Source: Niabella yanshanensis
Lineage (GTDB): Bacteria; Bacteroidota; Bacteroidia; Chitinophagales; Chitinophagaceae
DNA: 64,000 nt
Reading direction: 5' to 3'
NCBI RefSeq assembly: GCF_034424215.1
Contig: NZ_CP139960.1
Span: 1,922,001-1,986,000 of the forward strand
Numbering within the stretch: position 1 is the first letter of the stretch; each line of letters begins with the position of its first letter. The notes below the pieces were generated by a model, which was not told the origin of the DNA, searched no databases, and saw nothing but the letters and a program-made list of their open reading frames with translations. The position numbers and the translations under genes are program-made. Positions 26,447-36,145 of this stretch are shown in pieces.

Positions 26447-27346
26447 ATGAATAGCCCCAGCAATAACTCCGAATTTAAATCAGCTTTTCTGGCTGAAGTG
26501 ATTTTCGCTTCGCTTACGGAAGCGGGGCATGTGACTAACAACATCAAAGTGCTGAACAAAGGTGGATTCAAAAAGGGATTCAGCAATGATGTAGAACAGG
26601 TTTTCCTAGAGGAATCGGACAACCAGGTCTTTTTTGAAATGATCCTTAACCGCGATGGCATTTACGACCTGCTACCGGAGGGATTGTTTCATCAATCGAA
26701 GGGCAATACGCGGGTCAACTCCGTTCAGGATGCCGTTGAAGAGCATAAACAATTTAAGGAAGAAGAAAAACTGGCAAGAAGATTTTTTACTCCTCTGGAG
26801 CAATTGCTTTTTTTATACAGAGCGGGGGCTGAAACAGCAGAACGCGAAGCCTTATACGATATTCAAAACGGACAGTTAAACGACTCTTTCTATCGTTTCT
26901 GGAATATCGATATTAACCTGCCGGGAGGGCCAGCCAGCAGGCTGCTACGCCTGATGCCTTACGCAGATACAATTAAATCTGACAGGGATGCCACCGCAGC
27001 GGCACTCTCTTACGTGTTGCAAAGCCAGGCGACCTTAAAGGCTTCTTCACTCCCCGATAAGTACTTACTGAAACAACAGAACCTAAATGAGCAATATTTA
27101 GGAGTGGATGCCACCATGGGTAATACCATAGGCGAATGGATAACCCAATGGACCTTTACCATATGGGATATACCGGGAAAGGACCTGGTCTTATATGTAG
27201 ATGGAGGCGCGCACAAAAAAGTAACAGACCGGTTCATAGAGATATTTGTACCTGTAGAAATTGATGTATTATTTGACTTCAGACAGGCACTTGATCCGGA
27301 GACAGAGACATATGAAAATATATTAGGAGTTGGTGCTTATTTATAA
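26447..27346 (+). CDS. tssG: T6SS baseplate wedge protein TssG (set 1)
   Basis: A 299-residue protein of the T6SSiii TssG type. It shares with TssG2 the blocks IYDLLPEGLFHQ, ARRFFTPLEQ, FWNIDINLP and a C-terminal beta-rich end (RFIEIFVPVEIDVLFDF). TssG with two TssF forms the baseplate wedge. It is the first gene of the rightward set 1 run G-N-K-O-P-E-F. Confidence 0.82.
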   Translation: MNSPSNNSEFKSAFLAEVIFASLTEAGHVTNNIKVLNKGGFKKGFSNDVEQVFLEESDNQVFFEMILNRDGIYDLLPEGLFHQSKGNTRVNSVQDAVEEHKQFKEEEKLARRFFTPLEQLLFLYRAGAETAEREALYDIQNGQLNDSFYRFWNIDINLPGGPASRLLRLMPYADTIKSDRDATAAALSYVLQSQATLKASSLPDKYLLKQQNLNEQYLGVDATMGNTIGEWITQWTFTIWDIPGKDLVLYVDGGAHKKVTDRFIEIFVPVEIDVLFDFRQALDPETETYENILGVGAYL

Positions 27347-27370
27347 GCATCGCATTCAAAACTCAACAAA

Positions 27371-28225
27371 ATGGCCTTAAAGTATTTTTTAATTTTTGCG
27401 GGGGCTTTCTTTGCTTCGTCTATGATCATAATGGCTTTTATAAAGCCGTTAAGCAGCAGCTTTGGTAATTTTGGTAAAAAGCCCTGGATATTTAATTTTA
27501 TTTCGTCTGCATTAGTTTCGGGCATAGCTTTCGCTACCACTTATATTACTAAAAATCTTTTTTTCACATTCTGGATCCTTTCGGCTGTGTTCCTGCTATT
27601 CGGCATCATAATTGTGTTAATGGTACACAAAAAATATTTCAGGGTAAGACATGATAACTGGGGAAAACAGTTTTTTGCTGAACTCCTGTTTGCCCTATCC
27701 ATCATACTGCTTTGCGTTGCAATCTTCTCTTCTTTACAATACTTTATAAAAGATAAAGACTTCATGCATTTCCCCACCCTGTTATGCATGCTCTTTCTTT
27801 TAATACCTTTTTTACTACTACACAGTTTTGATGCCGCGCTGGCCATTCCTGAACCTGTTTATCACTACTGGCAATATCCTGTCAACAACCCCATTGAGTT
27901 ACCCGATGAAGATGAAAGGGAGCGGCTTTATGTAATCGGCCTGGAAATTCCTAAAAAGACCACTGACAGGGAACGAACTTATTTTACTGTTAAAGCGCCG
28001 GAGCATATGAAACTGGGCGACCTGTTCTACCATTTTATCAACGATTATAATGAGGTACAAAGTGAAACGCCCATACAGTATATAGAGGGAGCAACGGTTC
28101 ACGACTGGACCTTTCGTACCAAACCCAAATGGTACAGCACCTCCAGGGTATTAGATTCGGCTTTAACAATCAAATACAATAAACTCAAAGAAAATTCGGT
28201 AGTCATCTGTGAAAGGGTTGTTTAA
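27371..28225 (+). CDS. tssN: T6SSiii membrane component TssN (set 1)
   Basis: A 284-residue inner-membrane protein. Five hydrophobic segments fill residues 1-160 (for example FLIFAGAFFASSMIIMAFI and LIPFLLLHSF). A cytosolic C-terminal domain of about 125 residues follows, with the block YFTVKAPEHMKLGDLFYHFI and NDYNEVQSETPI that is nearly repeated in TssN2. TssN is specific to Bacteroidota T6SS and belongs to the trans-envelope complex that replaces TssJLM. Confidence 0.82.
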   Translation: MALKYFLIFAGAFFASSMIIMAFIKPLSSSFGNFGKKPWIFNFISSALVSGIAFATTYITKNLFFTFWILSAVFLLFGIIIVLMVHKKYFRVRHDNWGKQFFAELLFALSIILLCVAIFSSLQYFIKDKDFMHFPTLLCMLFLLIPFLLLHSFDAALAIPEPVYHYWQYPVNNPIELPDEDERERLYVIGLEIPKKTTDRERTYFTVKAPEHMKLGDLFYHFINDYNEVQSETPIQYIEGATVHDWTFRTKPKWYSTSRVLDSALTIKYNKLKENSVVICERVV

Positions 28226-28248
28226 GGTTCAAAAACAACAATTAAATT

Positions 28249-29403
28249 ATGGAACAAAATAATACATATCCGCATGTTAACTGGACCGATGGAATGAAGT
28301 TAAATAAAGACGCTTTTATTGCCCAGGACCATGCGCATACTTTTGACCTCTACAGCCTCATCTCATCAACGCTTTCACCGATACGATACGGCATATTACC
28401 GGCTGAAGGCAGCTTTAATGTCCAGATAAGTACGGATAATCAAAACACACTACGCGTAAGTGTACTATCCTGCAAGGCCATAACCATTGGTGGCGCCTAT
28501 ATTCATATCAATGCTACGGAGCCCAATAGCAACACAGATGCCAACCCATCAATATCGTTACCCCTACCCTCTTCGGTTAGCGAAGTATACTGGGTAGTAC
28601 TTACATTACATGCTTTTGAACGTATACCTTTTGGCCTTATTAACCCGCAGGAAAACCCACCCCGTTTTCCTTATGTAAAGCCGGGCTATAGTGTACAATT
28701 AGTAGCCAATCACCAGCTCAACCAGTTTTCTCAAAACGCTTACTCCTTATTTATCGGCAAACTGGTTCCTGCCGGAGGTTACCTACAGGTAGACGCAGAA
28801 TATATGCCCCCTTGCCTTTCGATTAATGCATCACAGGACCTGCTAGGGCTCCATTCTGAATTAGACAGCTTCCTGGCGAATCTCGAACAGGCTTGTGCGC
28901 AAATCGTGCAGAAAATCTATAAGAAAAGTCAGCAAAATGAACTGGCGGAACTGGCCCAGTTTGTTTGCGACCGGTTAATGCTTTATTTAAGCAAAGCCCT
29001 TACTGATTTCAGGTGGTTATATATATATGATTCCCCGGCTAAAATGATCAGCGAGATCGTAGGGTTGGCCAGGGCACTAAAAAACACCATTGATCTCCGT
29101 ACCGGTTCGGGTAAAGAAGAGCTGATGAATTATTTAAGTGAGTGGAGCGAGCTCAACCAGGGAGAACTGGAAACCTTATTGAATAACATGGCTGTACTAC
29201 GATATAATCATAATGACATCAACGAAAATGTGAATAGCATCATTCAATTTGCCAAGGTAATCGGCAAGCTTTTCAACACATTGAGCAACCTTGAATTTAT
29301 CGGTAAGAAAAAAGAATCAGGCATTTTCGTTAAAGAGGGTTATATCAACGACTCGGGAGAGAACAGCAATGCCCCGAAACCGAAGAGAAGATTTTTTGGA
29401 TAA
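28249..29403 (+). CDS. tssK: T6SS baseplate-membrane connector TssK (set 1)
   Basis: A 384-residue TssK, recognised from HVNWTDGMKLNKDAFIAQDH at the N-terminus and the conserved helical C-terminus with LVGLARALKNTIDL-like and KKKESGIFVKEGY segments. TssK trimers link the baseplate wedge to the membrane complex. It ends in PKPKRRFFG. Confidence 0.88.
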   Translation: MEQNNTYPHVNWTDGMKLNKDAFIAQDHAHTFDLYSLISSTLSPIRYGILPAEGSFNVQISTDNQNTLRVSVLSCKAITIGGAYIHINATEPNSNTDANPSISLPLPSSVSEVYWVVLTLHAFERIPFGLINPQENPPRFPYVKPGYSVQLVANHQLNQFSQNAYSLFIGKLVPAGGYLQVDAEYMPPCLSINASQDLLGLHSELDSFLANLEQACAQIVQKIYKKSQQNELAELAQFVCDRLMLYLSKALTDFRWLYIYDSPAKMISEIVGLARALKNTIDLRTGSGKEELMNYLSEWSELNQGELETLLNNMAVLRYNHNDINENVNSIIQFAKVIGKLFNTLSNLEFIGKKKESGIFVKEGYINDSGENSNAPKPKRRFFG

Positions 29404-29472
29404 CTGTATTAACAAACGAAGCTATCGCCACTAAAAGACAAAATAGCTATCCACCCTATTAAAGAGATCAAG

Positions 29473-29994
29473 ATGAAACCATTAAATGTTCAGGACAGAC
29501 AAAGAGCCTTTCAGAGGTTTTTACTATTCTTTATTCTTACTATAGCGGTGATCATCACCGCAGTATTCTTCGGCATAAAGATCCCCTATGCTGAAAACGA
29601 AAAGCTACAGGAACAACTGGCGGTGGTTGACAAGGAAAATCATTTCAGAAACGACTTCAGCCTGGCCATGACTGAAGCACAATCACTCCTGGATACCGTT
29701 AATATGGATCCCCAGAAGTCAGGCTTACTCGACGGAAGGATTACCCAAAAGATACAGGAAATGGATGCCATGCTGGCGAAAAACGATATTACATCCAAAG
29801 GCCTGTACAGCCAGGTCATCAAATCGCTCAACAGCATGCAGTCCGACAAAAGAGGCCTGAGAGCTGCCAGTAATAAGGATTCGGTAGTGGCCATGTACAA
29901 TATGCAGATACTAGAACTGAAAAATTCACTCGCCAAATGGCAGGAGTCGTATAATCAACTACAAACACAAAACCTGATATTAAGGCAAAAATAA
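29473..29994 (+). CDS. tssO: T6SSiii membrane component TssO (set 1)
   Basis: A 173-residue bitopic protein: short cytosolic N-terminus, one membrane helix at about residues 15-37 (FLLFFILTIAVIITAVFFG), and a long helical periplasmic part with coiled-coil character (NMQILELKNSLAKWQESYNQ). Same size and layout as TssO2. TssO is a T6SSiii-specific trans-envelope subunit. Confidence 0.75.
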   Translation: MKPLNVQDRQRAFQRFLLFFILTIAVIITAVFFGIKIPYAENEKLQEQLAVVDKENHFRNDFSLAMTEAQSLLDTVNMDPQKSGLLDGRITQKIQEMDAMLAKNDITSKGLYSQVIKSLNSMQSDKRGLRAASNKDSVVAMYNMQILELKNSLAKWQESYNQLQTQNLILRQK

Positions 29995-30017
29995 TCATGT
30001 AACCGAAAATCACAGAC

Positions 30018-31106
30018 ATGCATTCTTCGCTTTCAAAAAGATGGGCCGGCATTGACTTCAAAGTATGGATATCGCTACTGGTATTAGTTGCATTATCAGT
30101 AATGCTGCTCGCCTATAAAGTAGCAACCCATACTCCCTGTCCCGATTTCACCATTAAAGCGAAAGGTAAATTGAGTCATCCTGAGACCGGAGGCACCCAA
30201 ACGTTTTATGTTAATGAACAGGTGATCTTCTTTACATCCGGCACCAATAAAACCAGCAATATTGTATGGGACTTTGACGATGGAACAGAGAAAAAAGCAG
30301 GTACTGCAACTTCGCATGTATATGCTGCGGAGGGTTATTACCTGGTTAAAGCGATACTAAATGGCAAATGCCTGCAATCCTTTAATGTTCGGGTTACACA
30401 AAGCAGCACCATACTTAATATCAGCGCACCAGCAGTAAGTCCCATTATTTCTGCGGACATAATATCCACCGGGGATGAAGCGCTCTTTAATACCAGTGCT
30501 ATTGGAGCCAATTATGAATGGAGCGTGGAAGAGCTACCAGCTATGCCTCCCCAAAATGCGAATCCGGCTAAATTCATTTTCACTAAACCCGGAACTTTTA
30601 CCGTAGTATTAAAAGTAGACAATACAAAGATTTATAAAAAAATAGTGCAGGTTACCGATGCCGGCGCCACATTAGATCAGGCAGGCGCGCTTCCACCAGT
30701 TTCCCCCATGGATGTGCCCCCTATACCCCAGGAACCTTTGCCACTGGAGGATAAAAAGCCATTGGATGAAACCAAACCCGTCAATGAAACTCCTACCCCC
30801 GAACCTGCTGCCCCACCTGCTAAATCATACGATCAGCTTCCCGAGCCAGCTATCAGATCTATGGTGCAGGGTGTGATTGACGGCAAAAAAAATGTAGAAG
30901 ACTTTAATAATATACTTTGTAATGGAGCAGGTACGAAGGTAATGGCTAATAACGAATCTACTACGTTTGCCGCTCTTTGTAATGAATTGAAAGAAAAGAA
31001 AGGCGTTCTGATACTTAAAAAGAAAAGGAAAATAGAATCGTTTAAAGTAGTAAGGGACGAGACGAACGGCAATTGTGTAAAAATTATTTATATCCAATAC
31101 AAATAA
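30018..31106 (+). CDS. tssP: PKD-domain membrane protein, TssP (set 1)
   Basis: A 362-residue protein with one N-terminal membrane helix (residues 12-34), two PKD-type beta-sandwich domains (NIVWDFDDGTEKKA around 75; ANYEWSVEEL around 165), a Pro-rich linker at about 220-275, and a C-terminal alpha/beta domain. The layout is the same as the gene at 36146. By gene order (after TssO) it is assigned to TssP, the periplasm-facing T6SSiii subunit; the assignment rests on context and layout, not on a motif I can verify. Confidence 0.65.
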   Translation: MHSSLSKRWAGIDFKVWISLLVLVALSVMLLAYKVATHTPCPDFTIKAKGKLSHPETGGTQTFYVNEQVIFFTSGTNKTSNIVWDFDDGTEKKAGTATSHVYAAEGYYLVKAILNGKCLQSFNVRVTQSSTILNISAPAVSPIISADIISTGDEALFNTSAIGANYEWSVEELPAMPPQNANPAKFIFTKPGTFTVVLKVDNTKIYKKIVQVTDAGATLDQAGALPPVSPMDVPPIPQEPLPLEDKKPLDETKPVNETPTPEPAAPPAKSYDQLPEPAIRSMVQGVIDGKKNVEDFNNILCNGAGTKVMANNESTTFAALCNELKEKKGVLILKKKRKIESFKVVRDETNGNCVKIIYIQYK

Positions 31107-31110
31107 GCCA

Positions 31111-31539
31111 ATGCCCGACAATATCAAACTCCCCATACGTTTTCATCACTTTTTTGACAGTAAAAAGTTACCGGTTTGTAGTTTGCTGGACTCAGTTTAC
31201 AGAAACCTGCACCTGATCATTACTACGGTTCCCGGTGAACACAAAACCGATGAACATTATGGCGCTTCTTTCTGGGATAGTGATTATGATATTCACCTGA
31301 ATAATGATGTAAGAAAAGAACTGATCATCAGTAGTCTTAAAAACCAGATCAGCCGGTATGAAAAAAGAATCACCGATGTGGTGCTGGATGTAAGCGTGCG
31401 ATTATCGACAGCGATGGTCAATAACATGGAGGTTCAAAAAAAGAAAATAGAAATTATTATAAAGGGGAAGACCAAGCGCAATATGGAGGCTTTTACTTTT
31501 CAGACAGGTTTCTTTATCAGCCCGTATACGCTCGATTAA
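31111..31539 (+). CDS. tssE: T6SS baseplate protein TssE, gp25-like (set 1)
   Basis: A 142-residue GPW/gp25-family protein. Conserved elements include LHLIITTVPGEHKTDEHYGA, SFWDSDYD and the R-Y-E-K-R segment ISRYEKRITDVVLDVS. It initiates sheath polymerisation at the baseplate. It follows tssP1 with a 4-base gap. Confidence 0.85.
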   Translation: MPDNIKLPIRFHHFFDSKKLPVCSLLDSVYRNLHLIITTVPGEHKTDEHYGASFWDSDYDIHLNNDVRKELIISSLKNQISRYEKRITDVVLDVSVRLSTAMVNNMEVQKKKIEIIIKGKTKRNMEAFTFQTGFFISPYTLD

Positions 31540-31588
31540 AAACCTGAAGCTTTTCAATCCGGCAATCAAAAAACATTAAATACTGGCA

Positions 31589-33427
31589 ATGGATGTACAA
31601 AGCAGAGAACAGATAAAGGACAAGATGATCCGTCTGGCCGCGGAGCATTGGAACCTGGAAGAGAATGAAATTGAAGCCAATTTTGACCCATTGGTTGTGT
31701 TACTTTTTGATGCGGTTGCCGGTGAAATAGAATCATTGGGATATCGTATCAAAGACATTCAAAGCAACCTGTTGAATGAACTGGCAGCTTTGATGCTGCC
31801 ACATTCCCTGTTAAGAGCCAAACCAGCGGCCTGCATACTATCCGCACGGCCGGCAGAAGACACCTGTTTATTAAAAAGTGAAACCAATTTCAGTACGATC
31901 GCCAAAACATCGAGAGCAGATGAAGCTATTAAAGAAGCAGAGTTAAACTTTACACCTATTGGAGAGGTGAAATTAGTAAAAGCCAGCCTGGGCCATTTAC
32001 GTGCAGGCAACAGAGTTTACAAATATCAGGATGACGGGAAAAAAACCGTCCAACACCCCGATGCTGCTACCGATAGCATGATACAGCAGATACATTTTAC
32101 TATTACGGGTAAAGCACCTATCCGGACTTTGGCCGGATTGCAACTTTTCTTCGATCTGAAAGGGCATTCAGAAGCTAACAGCTTTTATTTTGCCTTAAAG
32201 GACGCAAGCCTCTCTATCAATAATACCGGTGTATTATTACAAAAAGGCTTTTTCAGAAATGAGCAGTTTGAAACCTCGATAAGGGATGCTTTTAATAATG
32301 ATACGGATTATTCACGCAAACTACAAAGAGAGATTGCAGGTGTCTATTCCAACCAGTTTTTTACGATAGATGAACGGTCTGAAGCGATAGCCAGCCCACC
32401 CAATGCACCTGCTATACTACAGGACCTTCCGGAGAAATTGACGCAGGAAATCAATGGCCCTAATACCGTTTTCTGTACGCTTTCGTTGCGGCGTCCATTC
32501 AGCATAGAGCTCATTGAAAGATTACAGATTGCAATCAATGCATTTCCTGTCATTAACAGGCGAATGGAACACATTTTTCATAAAACAGAAAAATGGATAA
32601 ATATTATTCCATTACAACTTCATGGCACTTACCTGGATATTCATACCATCGAAAACGTGAACGGAATGAAGTACCGGCTGCAGCATGCCAACTACGATAG
32701 TAAGGTTGAGGAGGGGCAGGCCATTATACGAGCTGCCAGGGTAAGTAAAAACAGCAGCAATGATATACGTAATGCATTGAAGAGCCTGCTGGAAGCGATC
32801 CGTGATGAGAGCGCTTATTTTAGCAGAACCAGTAATGATTTTATCAGCTCCCGGCTTACGGATATCTCCAAAACTTTAACCCGGCTGGAAGATCAGGTAC
32901 AACTATCAAAGGACGAGAAGCCAACCTTTCGCTATGTATTATTGAAATCTAAAAGTCCCGGCGAGCAGGTACAAGTATCTTACTGGACAACTGCACCAGC
33001 AGAAGCTGGCTTTGTGAAAGCCAATGCAGGTTTCAAGCCTGTACAACACAGCCTGGTTGAGGCAGGAAGTTGCTTTTCTGTTACGCCTGCTGTAGGAGGC
33101 ATGGAGATATTAAATGACTATGCACAAAAACAAATGCTGGTAAGGCAGCTTTCTTCCAAAGGTAAAATCGTGTCTGTTGAAGATATCAAATTATTGTGCT
33201 TTGAAATTTTCGGTCAAAAGCTCAGGGATGTCCGGGTTCAAAAAACAATGAAAGTGCTTGCAGGTACGCATTCGGGTATTAGCCGGTTTATTGAGATCGC
33301 CCTTTGGTTTGCAAATGATAACTATTCAGAAGAAGAAAAAGTATACCTGGTTAAACAGCTTTCTTACCAGCTGGAGCTGAATGGATCTTTTGTGTTCCCT
33401 TTTGAGATTAGAATTAAGGAGGAATAA
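31589..33427 (+). CDS. tssF: T6SS baseplate wedge protein TssF (set 1)
   Basis: A 612-residue TssF, with the N-terminal block IRLAAEHWNLEENE, FDPLVVLLFDAVAGEIE and the LPHSLLRAKPA segment, and later RPFSIELIERLQIAINAFPV, INRRMEHIFH and RDESAYFSRTSNDFI, all shared with TssF2. Two copies wrap around TssG in the wedge. Last gene of the set 1 rightward run. It converges on clpV with 255 bases between, in which no gene and no clear terminator hairpin is seen. Confidence 0.88.
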   Translation: MDVQSREQIKDKMIRLAAEHWNLEENEIEANFDPLVVLLFDAVAGEIESLGYRIKDIQSNLLNELAALMLPHSLLRAKPAACILSARPAEDTCLLKSETNFSTIAKTSRADEAIKEAELNFTPIGEVKLVKASLGHLRAGNRVYKYQDDGKKTVQHPDAATDSMIQQIHFTITGKAPIRTLAGLQLFFDLKGHSEANSFYFALKDASLSINNTGVLLQKGFFRNEQFETSIRDAFNNDTDYSRKLQREIAGVYSNQFFTIDERSEAIASPPNAPAILQDLPEKLTQEINGPNTVFCTLSLRRPFSIELIERLQIAINAFPVINRRMEHIFHKTEKWINIIPLQLHGTYLDIHTIENVNGMKYRLQHANYDSKVEEGQAIIRAARVSKNSSNDIRNALKSLLEAIRDESAYFSRTSNDFISSRLTDISKTLTRLEDQVQLSKDEKPTFRYVLLKSKSPGEQVQVSYWTTAPAEAGFVKANAGFKPVQHSLVEAGSCFSVTPAVGGMEILNDYAQKQMLVRQLSSKGKIVSVEDIKLLCFEIFGQKLRDVRVQKTMKVLAGTHSGISRFIEIALWFANDNYSEEEKVYLVKQLSYQLELNGSFVFPFEIRIKEE

Positions 33428-33682
33428 CTTTTTGTTCAAAAAATTAAGTAATTAAGAAAGCTTACTGTGTTATACCTTTCACCTTAACTAATCTAACTCC
33501 TCAACGGTTCTATTTTATCCATTAAGGTATTGAGGCACATTAAGAGAGCGTTTAGCAGGAATCACAACCTCAGCTAATTTTACGCCTGAAGTTTTTTATT
33601 TAAAACATAAGGGAAACATTAAGAAGTCATGCCAGCTATAGCATTCAACCTTACCTCCTTAATATTTATACTACCAACACAC

Positions 33683-36142
33683 TTAAACCGTCCAGACAAA
33701 TTCATCGTTGACTGCATCCAGGGTAATAGTGGTGCCTGGCGTTAACTCACCTGCAATAATCTTTTTCGACAAGGGTCTTCTTACCTGCGACCGTATAGCG
33801 CCGTGCAAAGGACGCGCTCCATACTCGGGTGTAAAACCAAGCACTGCAATTTTGCTTTTAGCTGCCGGTGTTATGGTTAATGATATCTGTTGCTTTTCAA
33901 GCGCAGCATACAAATCTTTTAGATTGATCTCCAGGATCCGCTCTACCATCTGCTGTGTCATGGGTGCAAAAGGAACAATCTCCGTTAAACGGCCTAAAAA
34001 CTCAGGACGAAAATGATTACCCATAGTCGTCAGCAATTGAGAGTGGTCGGGTATTTCGCCTTTGTTGAAAGAATCCACAACAAACTTACTACCTATGTTG
34101 GAAGTAAATATGATCAATGAATTGGAGAAATCTCCTTCCTTCCCCAGCTTATCATGCAGCTTACCTTCATCCAGTATTTGTAAGAACAGATCAAAAACGG
34201 AAGGATGTGCTTTTTCAATTTCATCAAACAATACCACCGCATAAGGTTGTTGCCTTATTTTATTTACGAGCAGCCCGCCTTCTTCATACCCTACATACCC
34301 GGGAGGTGCTCCATATAATAAAGCTGCAGAATGTTCTTCTTTAAACTCGCTCATATCGAAGCGAATGATATTACTCGCATCCTGGAAAAGGAAATCTGCC
34401 AGGGATTTAGCTAACTCCGTTTTACCGGTGCCGGTTGGTCCTAAAAAGAAAAAGGATCCGATCGGCTGACCTGCTTTCCCGAGGCCCGAACGTGATTCCA
34501 GAATAGATTCACTGATCACTTTCACTGCATGATCCTGTCCTACTACCCGCTGTGATAAAATATCCCTGATATTCAACAGGCGCTCTTTCTCCTGCGCCTG
34601 AATTTTACCAAGAGGTATGCCCGTTTTATCTGCCACTATAGAGATCACGTCATGCTTTTGTAGTTCTGTCCGCTGTTCCTGCACCAAAGGCTCTAATATT
34701 TCATACACCTGATCTAAAAAGCCGGTTACTTTTTCGGTTTCCTTCATTTGCAAGGGATCATCGGATGAGGGCACAGCACTCCACACAATCGGGCTCATGC
34801 CACTTTTCAATTGATGATAATGCCATTGGTACTCCGCCACATCCATGTCAGCTACTTCCCTGAGCTTCTGAAACTCTTCTTTGCGGGCTGCTAATGTAAT
34901 AGCGCCCGTATCGGTAGCCAGCCTCAACGCCGCCATGGAGCGGTCTGCCAGGTCAATGGCAGCATCCGGTAATCGACGGTCTTTTATATATCTTTTCGCC
35001 AACCTGATAGATTCATGTAAAGTTTCGTCGTCCACATTGATCTTATGGTGTTGTTCATACAATGGCATTACCACTTTCATCATTCTGAATGCTACGGTTG
35101 GAGAAGGCTCTTCCACATCCAGTATTTCAAAACGCCTGGCAAAAGCCTCATCCCGCTCAATATTTTTACGATACTCATCTACCGTAGTCGCTCCGATAAT
35201 AGTGATCGTACCTCTGGCCAGTTCGGGTTTCAGCAGATTGGCTGCCCCGGCAAAAGGACCATTCTTATCTAATAAAACATGTATTTCATCAATAAACAAA
35301 ACAGCCTTATCAAACTCCTTTATCTCGGTAATTACCGACTTCAATCGCTCTTCGGTTTCTCCTTTATAGGAAGCTCCTGCTGCCATTGCTCCATTGTTCA
35401 ATTCAAACAACTTAGCATTCTTCAGGAAGGCCGGCACTTTGCCTGCAGCTATAGCCAATGCAAAGCCATCAACAAGGGCGGTTTTACCTACACCGGGCTC
35501 GCCGGTCAGAATCACATTAGGTTTGCTGCGCCTGCATAAGATCTCTGCCATCATCCTTACTTCCTGTTCACGCCCGATAATGGGGTCCAGCTTGCCTTCT
35601 GCGGCCAGCCGGGTTTTATCTATACAATATTTCTGCAGTGCCTTTTTTGAAGCAACATCATTATTCTTTACGCCCCCGCCAACGCTATTGTTACTGCTTC
35701 CCAATATTTGTTCTATATCCCCGCCCACTTCGGCCAATCCTATCAATTCCTCTCTTTTTACCGGGAATGTTTTAAGCTGATCAAAAGAGAACACAACACC
35801 CGGCGTGCTGATAGAAGCCAGTACATGCAAAGGGGTAATTTCCTCAGCCTTCAACTTCAGCCTGATATTGTCAGCATCATCCAGTATTGTGGCGATATCA
35901 TCTGCCGGAGGGATCTCGTCTTTAGGTCCCGGACTTTTGGGTAATGATTCTATGCGTACATCAGCCCAATCGGCCAGGTAATACATGTCTATATCGGCCT
36001 TCATTAACAGGGGATCGAGTTCAACATCATCATGCAGAAGTGCCTTTAACAAGTGAGGTGCAGCATATTGAGCATGTATATTTTCTTTGGCGATGGCTTT
36101 GGATATAGCGATTGCTTTCTCAAGCGTTTTTGATAGTTGCAT
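33683..36142 (-). CDS. clpV: T6SS unfoldase ClpV/TssH (only copy)
   Basis: An 819-residue double AAA+ ATPase. N-terminal Clp_N domain at residues 1-140. D1 has Walker A GEPGVGKT (214-221) and Walker B VLFIDE (281-286). D2 has Walker A GPTGTGKT (568-575), Walker B VVLFDE (636-641) and the pore-loop region APPGYVGYEEGG. ClpV takes apart contracted TssBC sheaths for reuse. It is 3 bases after tssP2 and is the last gene of set 2; set 1 has none. The family resemblance to ClpB is normal, but its length (shorter middle domain) and context favour ClpV. Confidence 0.9.
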   Translation of the reverse strand: MQLSKTLEKAIAISKAIAKENIHAQYAAPHLLKALLHDDVELDPLLMKADIDMYYLADWADVRIESLPKSPGPKDEIPPADDIATILDDADNIRLKLKAEEITPLHVLASISTPGVVFSFDQLKTFPVKREELIGLAEVGGDIEQILGSSNNSVGGGVKNNDVASKKALQKYCIDKTRLAAEGKLDPIIGREQEVRMMAEILCRRSKPNVILTGEPGVGKTALVDGFALAIAAGKVPAFLKNAKLFELNNGAMAAGASYKGETEERLKSVITEIKEFDKAVLFIDEIHVLLDKNGPFAGAANLLKPELARGTITIIGATTVDEYRKNIERDEAFARRFEILDVEEPSPTVAFRMMKVVMPLYEQHHKINVDDETLHESIRLAKRYIKDRRLPDAAIDLADRSMAALRLATDTGAITLAARKEEFQKLREVADMDVAEYQWHYHQLKSGMSPIVWSAVPSSDDPLQMKETEKVTGFLDQVYEILEPLVQEQRTELQKHDVISIVADKTGIPLGKIQAQEKERLLNIRDILSQRVVGQDHAVKVISESILESRSGLGKAGQPIGSFFFLGPTGTGKTELAKSLADFLFQDASNIIRFDMSEFKEEHSAALLYGAPPGYVGYEEGGLLVNKIRQQPYAVVLFDEIEKAHPSVFDLFLQILDEGKLHDKLGKEGDFSNSLIIFTSNIGSKFVVDSFNKGEIPDHSQLLTTMGNHFRPEFLGRLTEIVPFAPMTQQMVERILEINLKDLYAALEKQQISLTITPAAKSKIAVLGFTPEYGARPLHGAIRSQVRRPLSKKIIAGELTPGTTITLDAVNDEFVWTV

Positions 36143-36145
36143 GGT

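Noticed and set aside
33428-33682. A small gene or RNA between tssF1 and clpV.
   Set aside because: No ORF with a plausible start and no strong secondary structure was found in the 255 bases.
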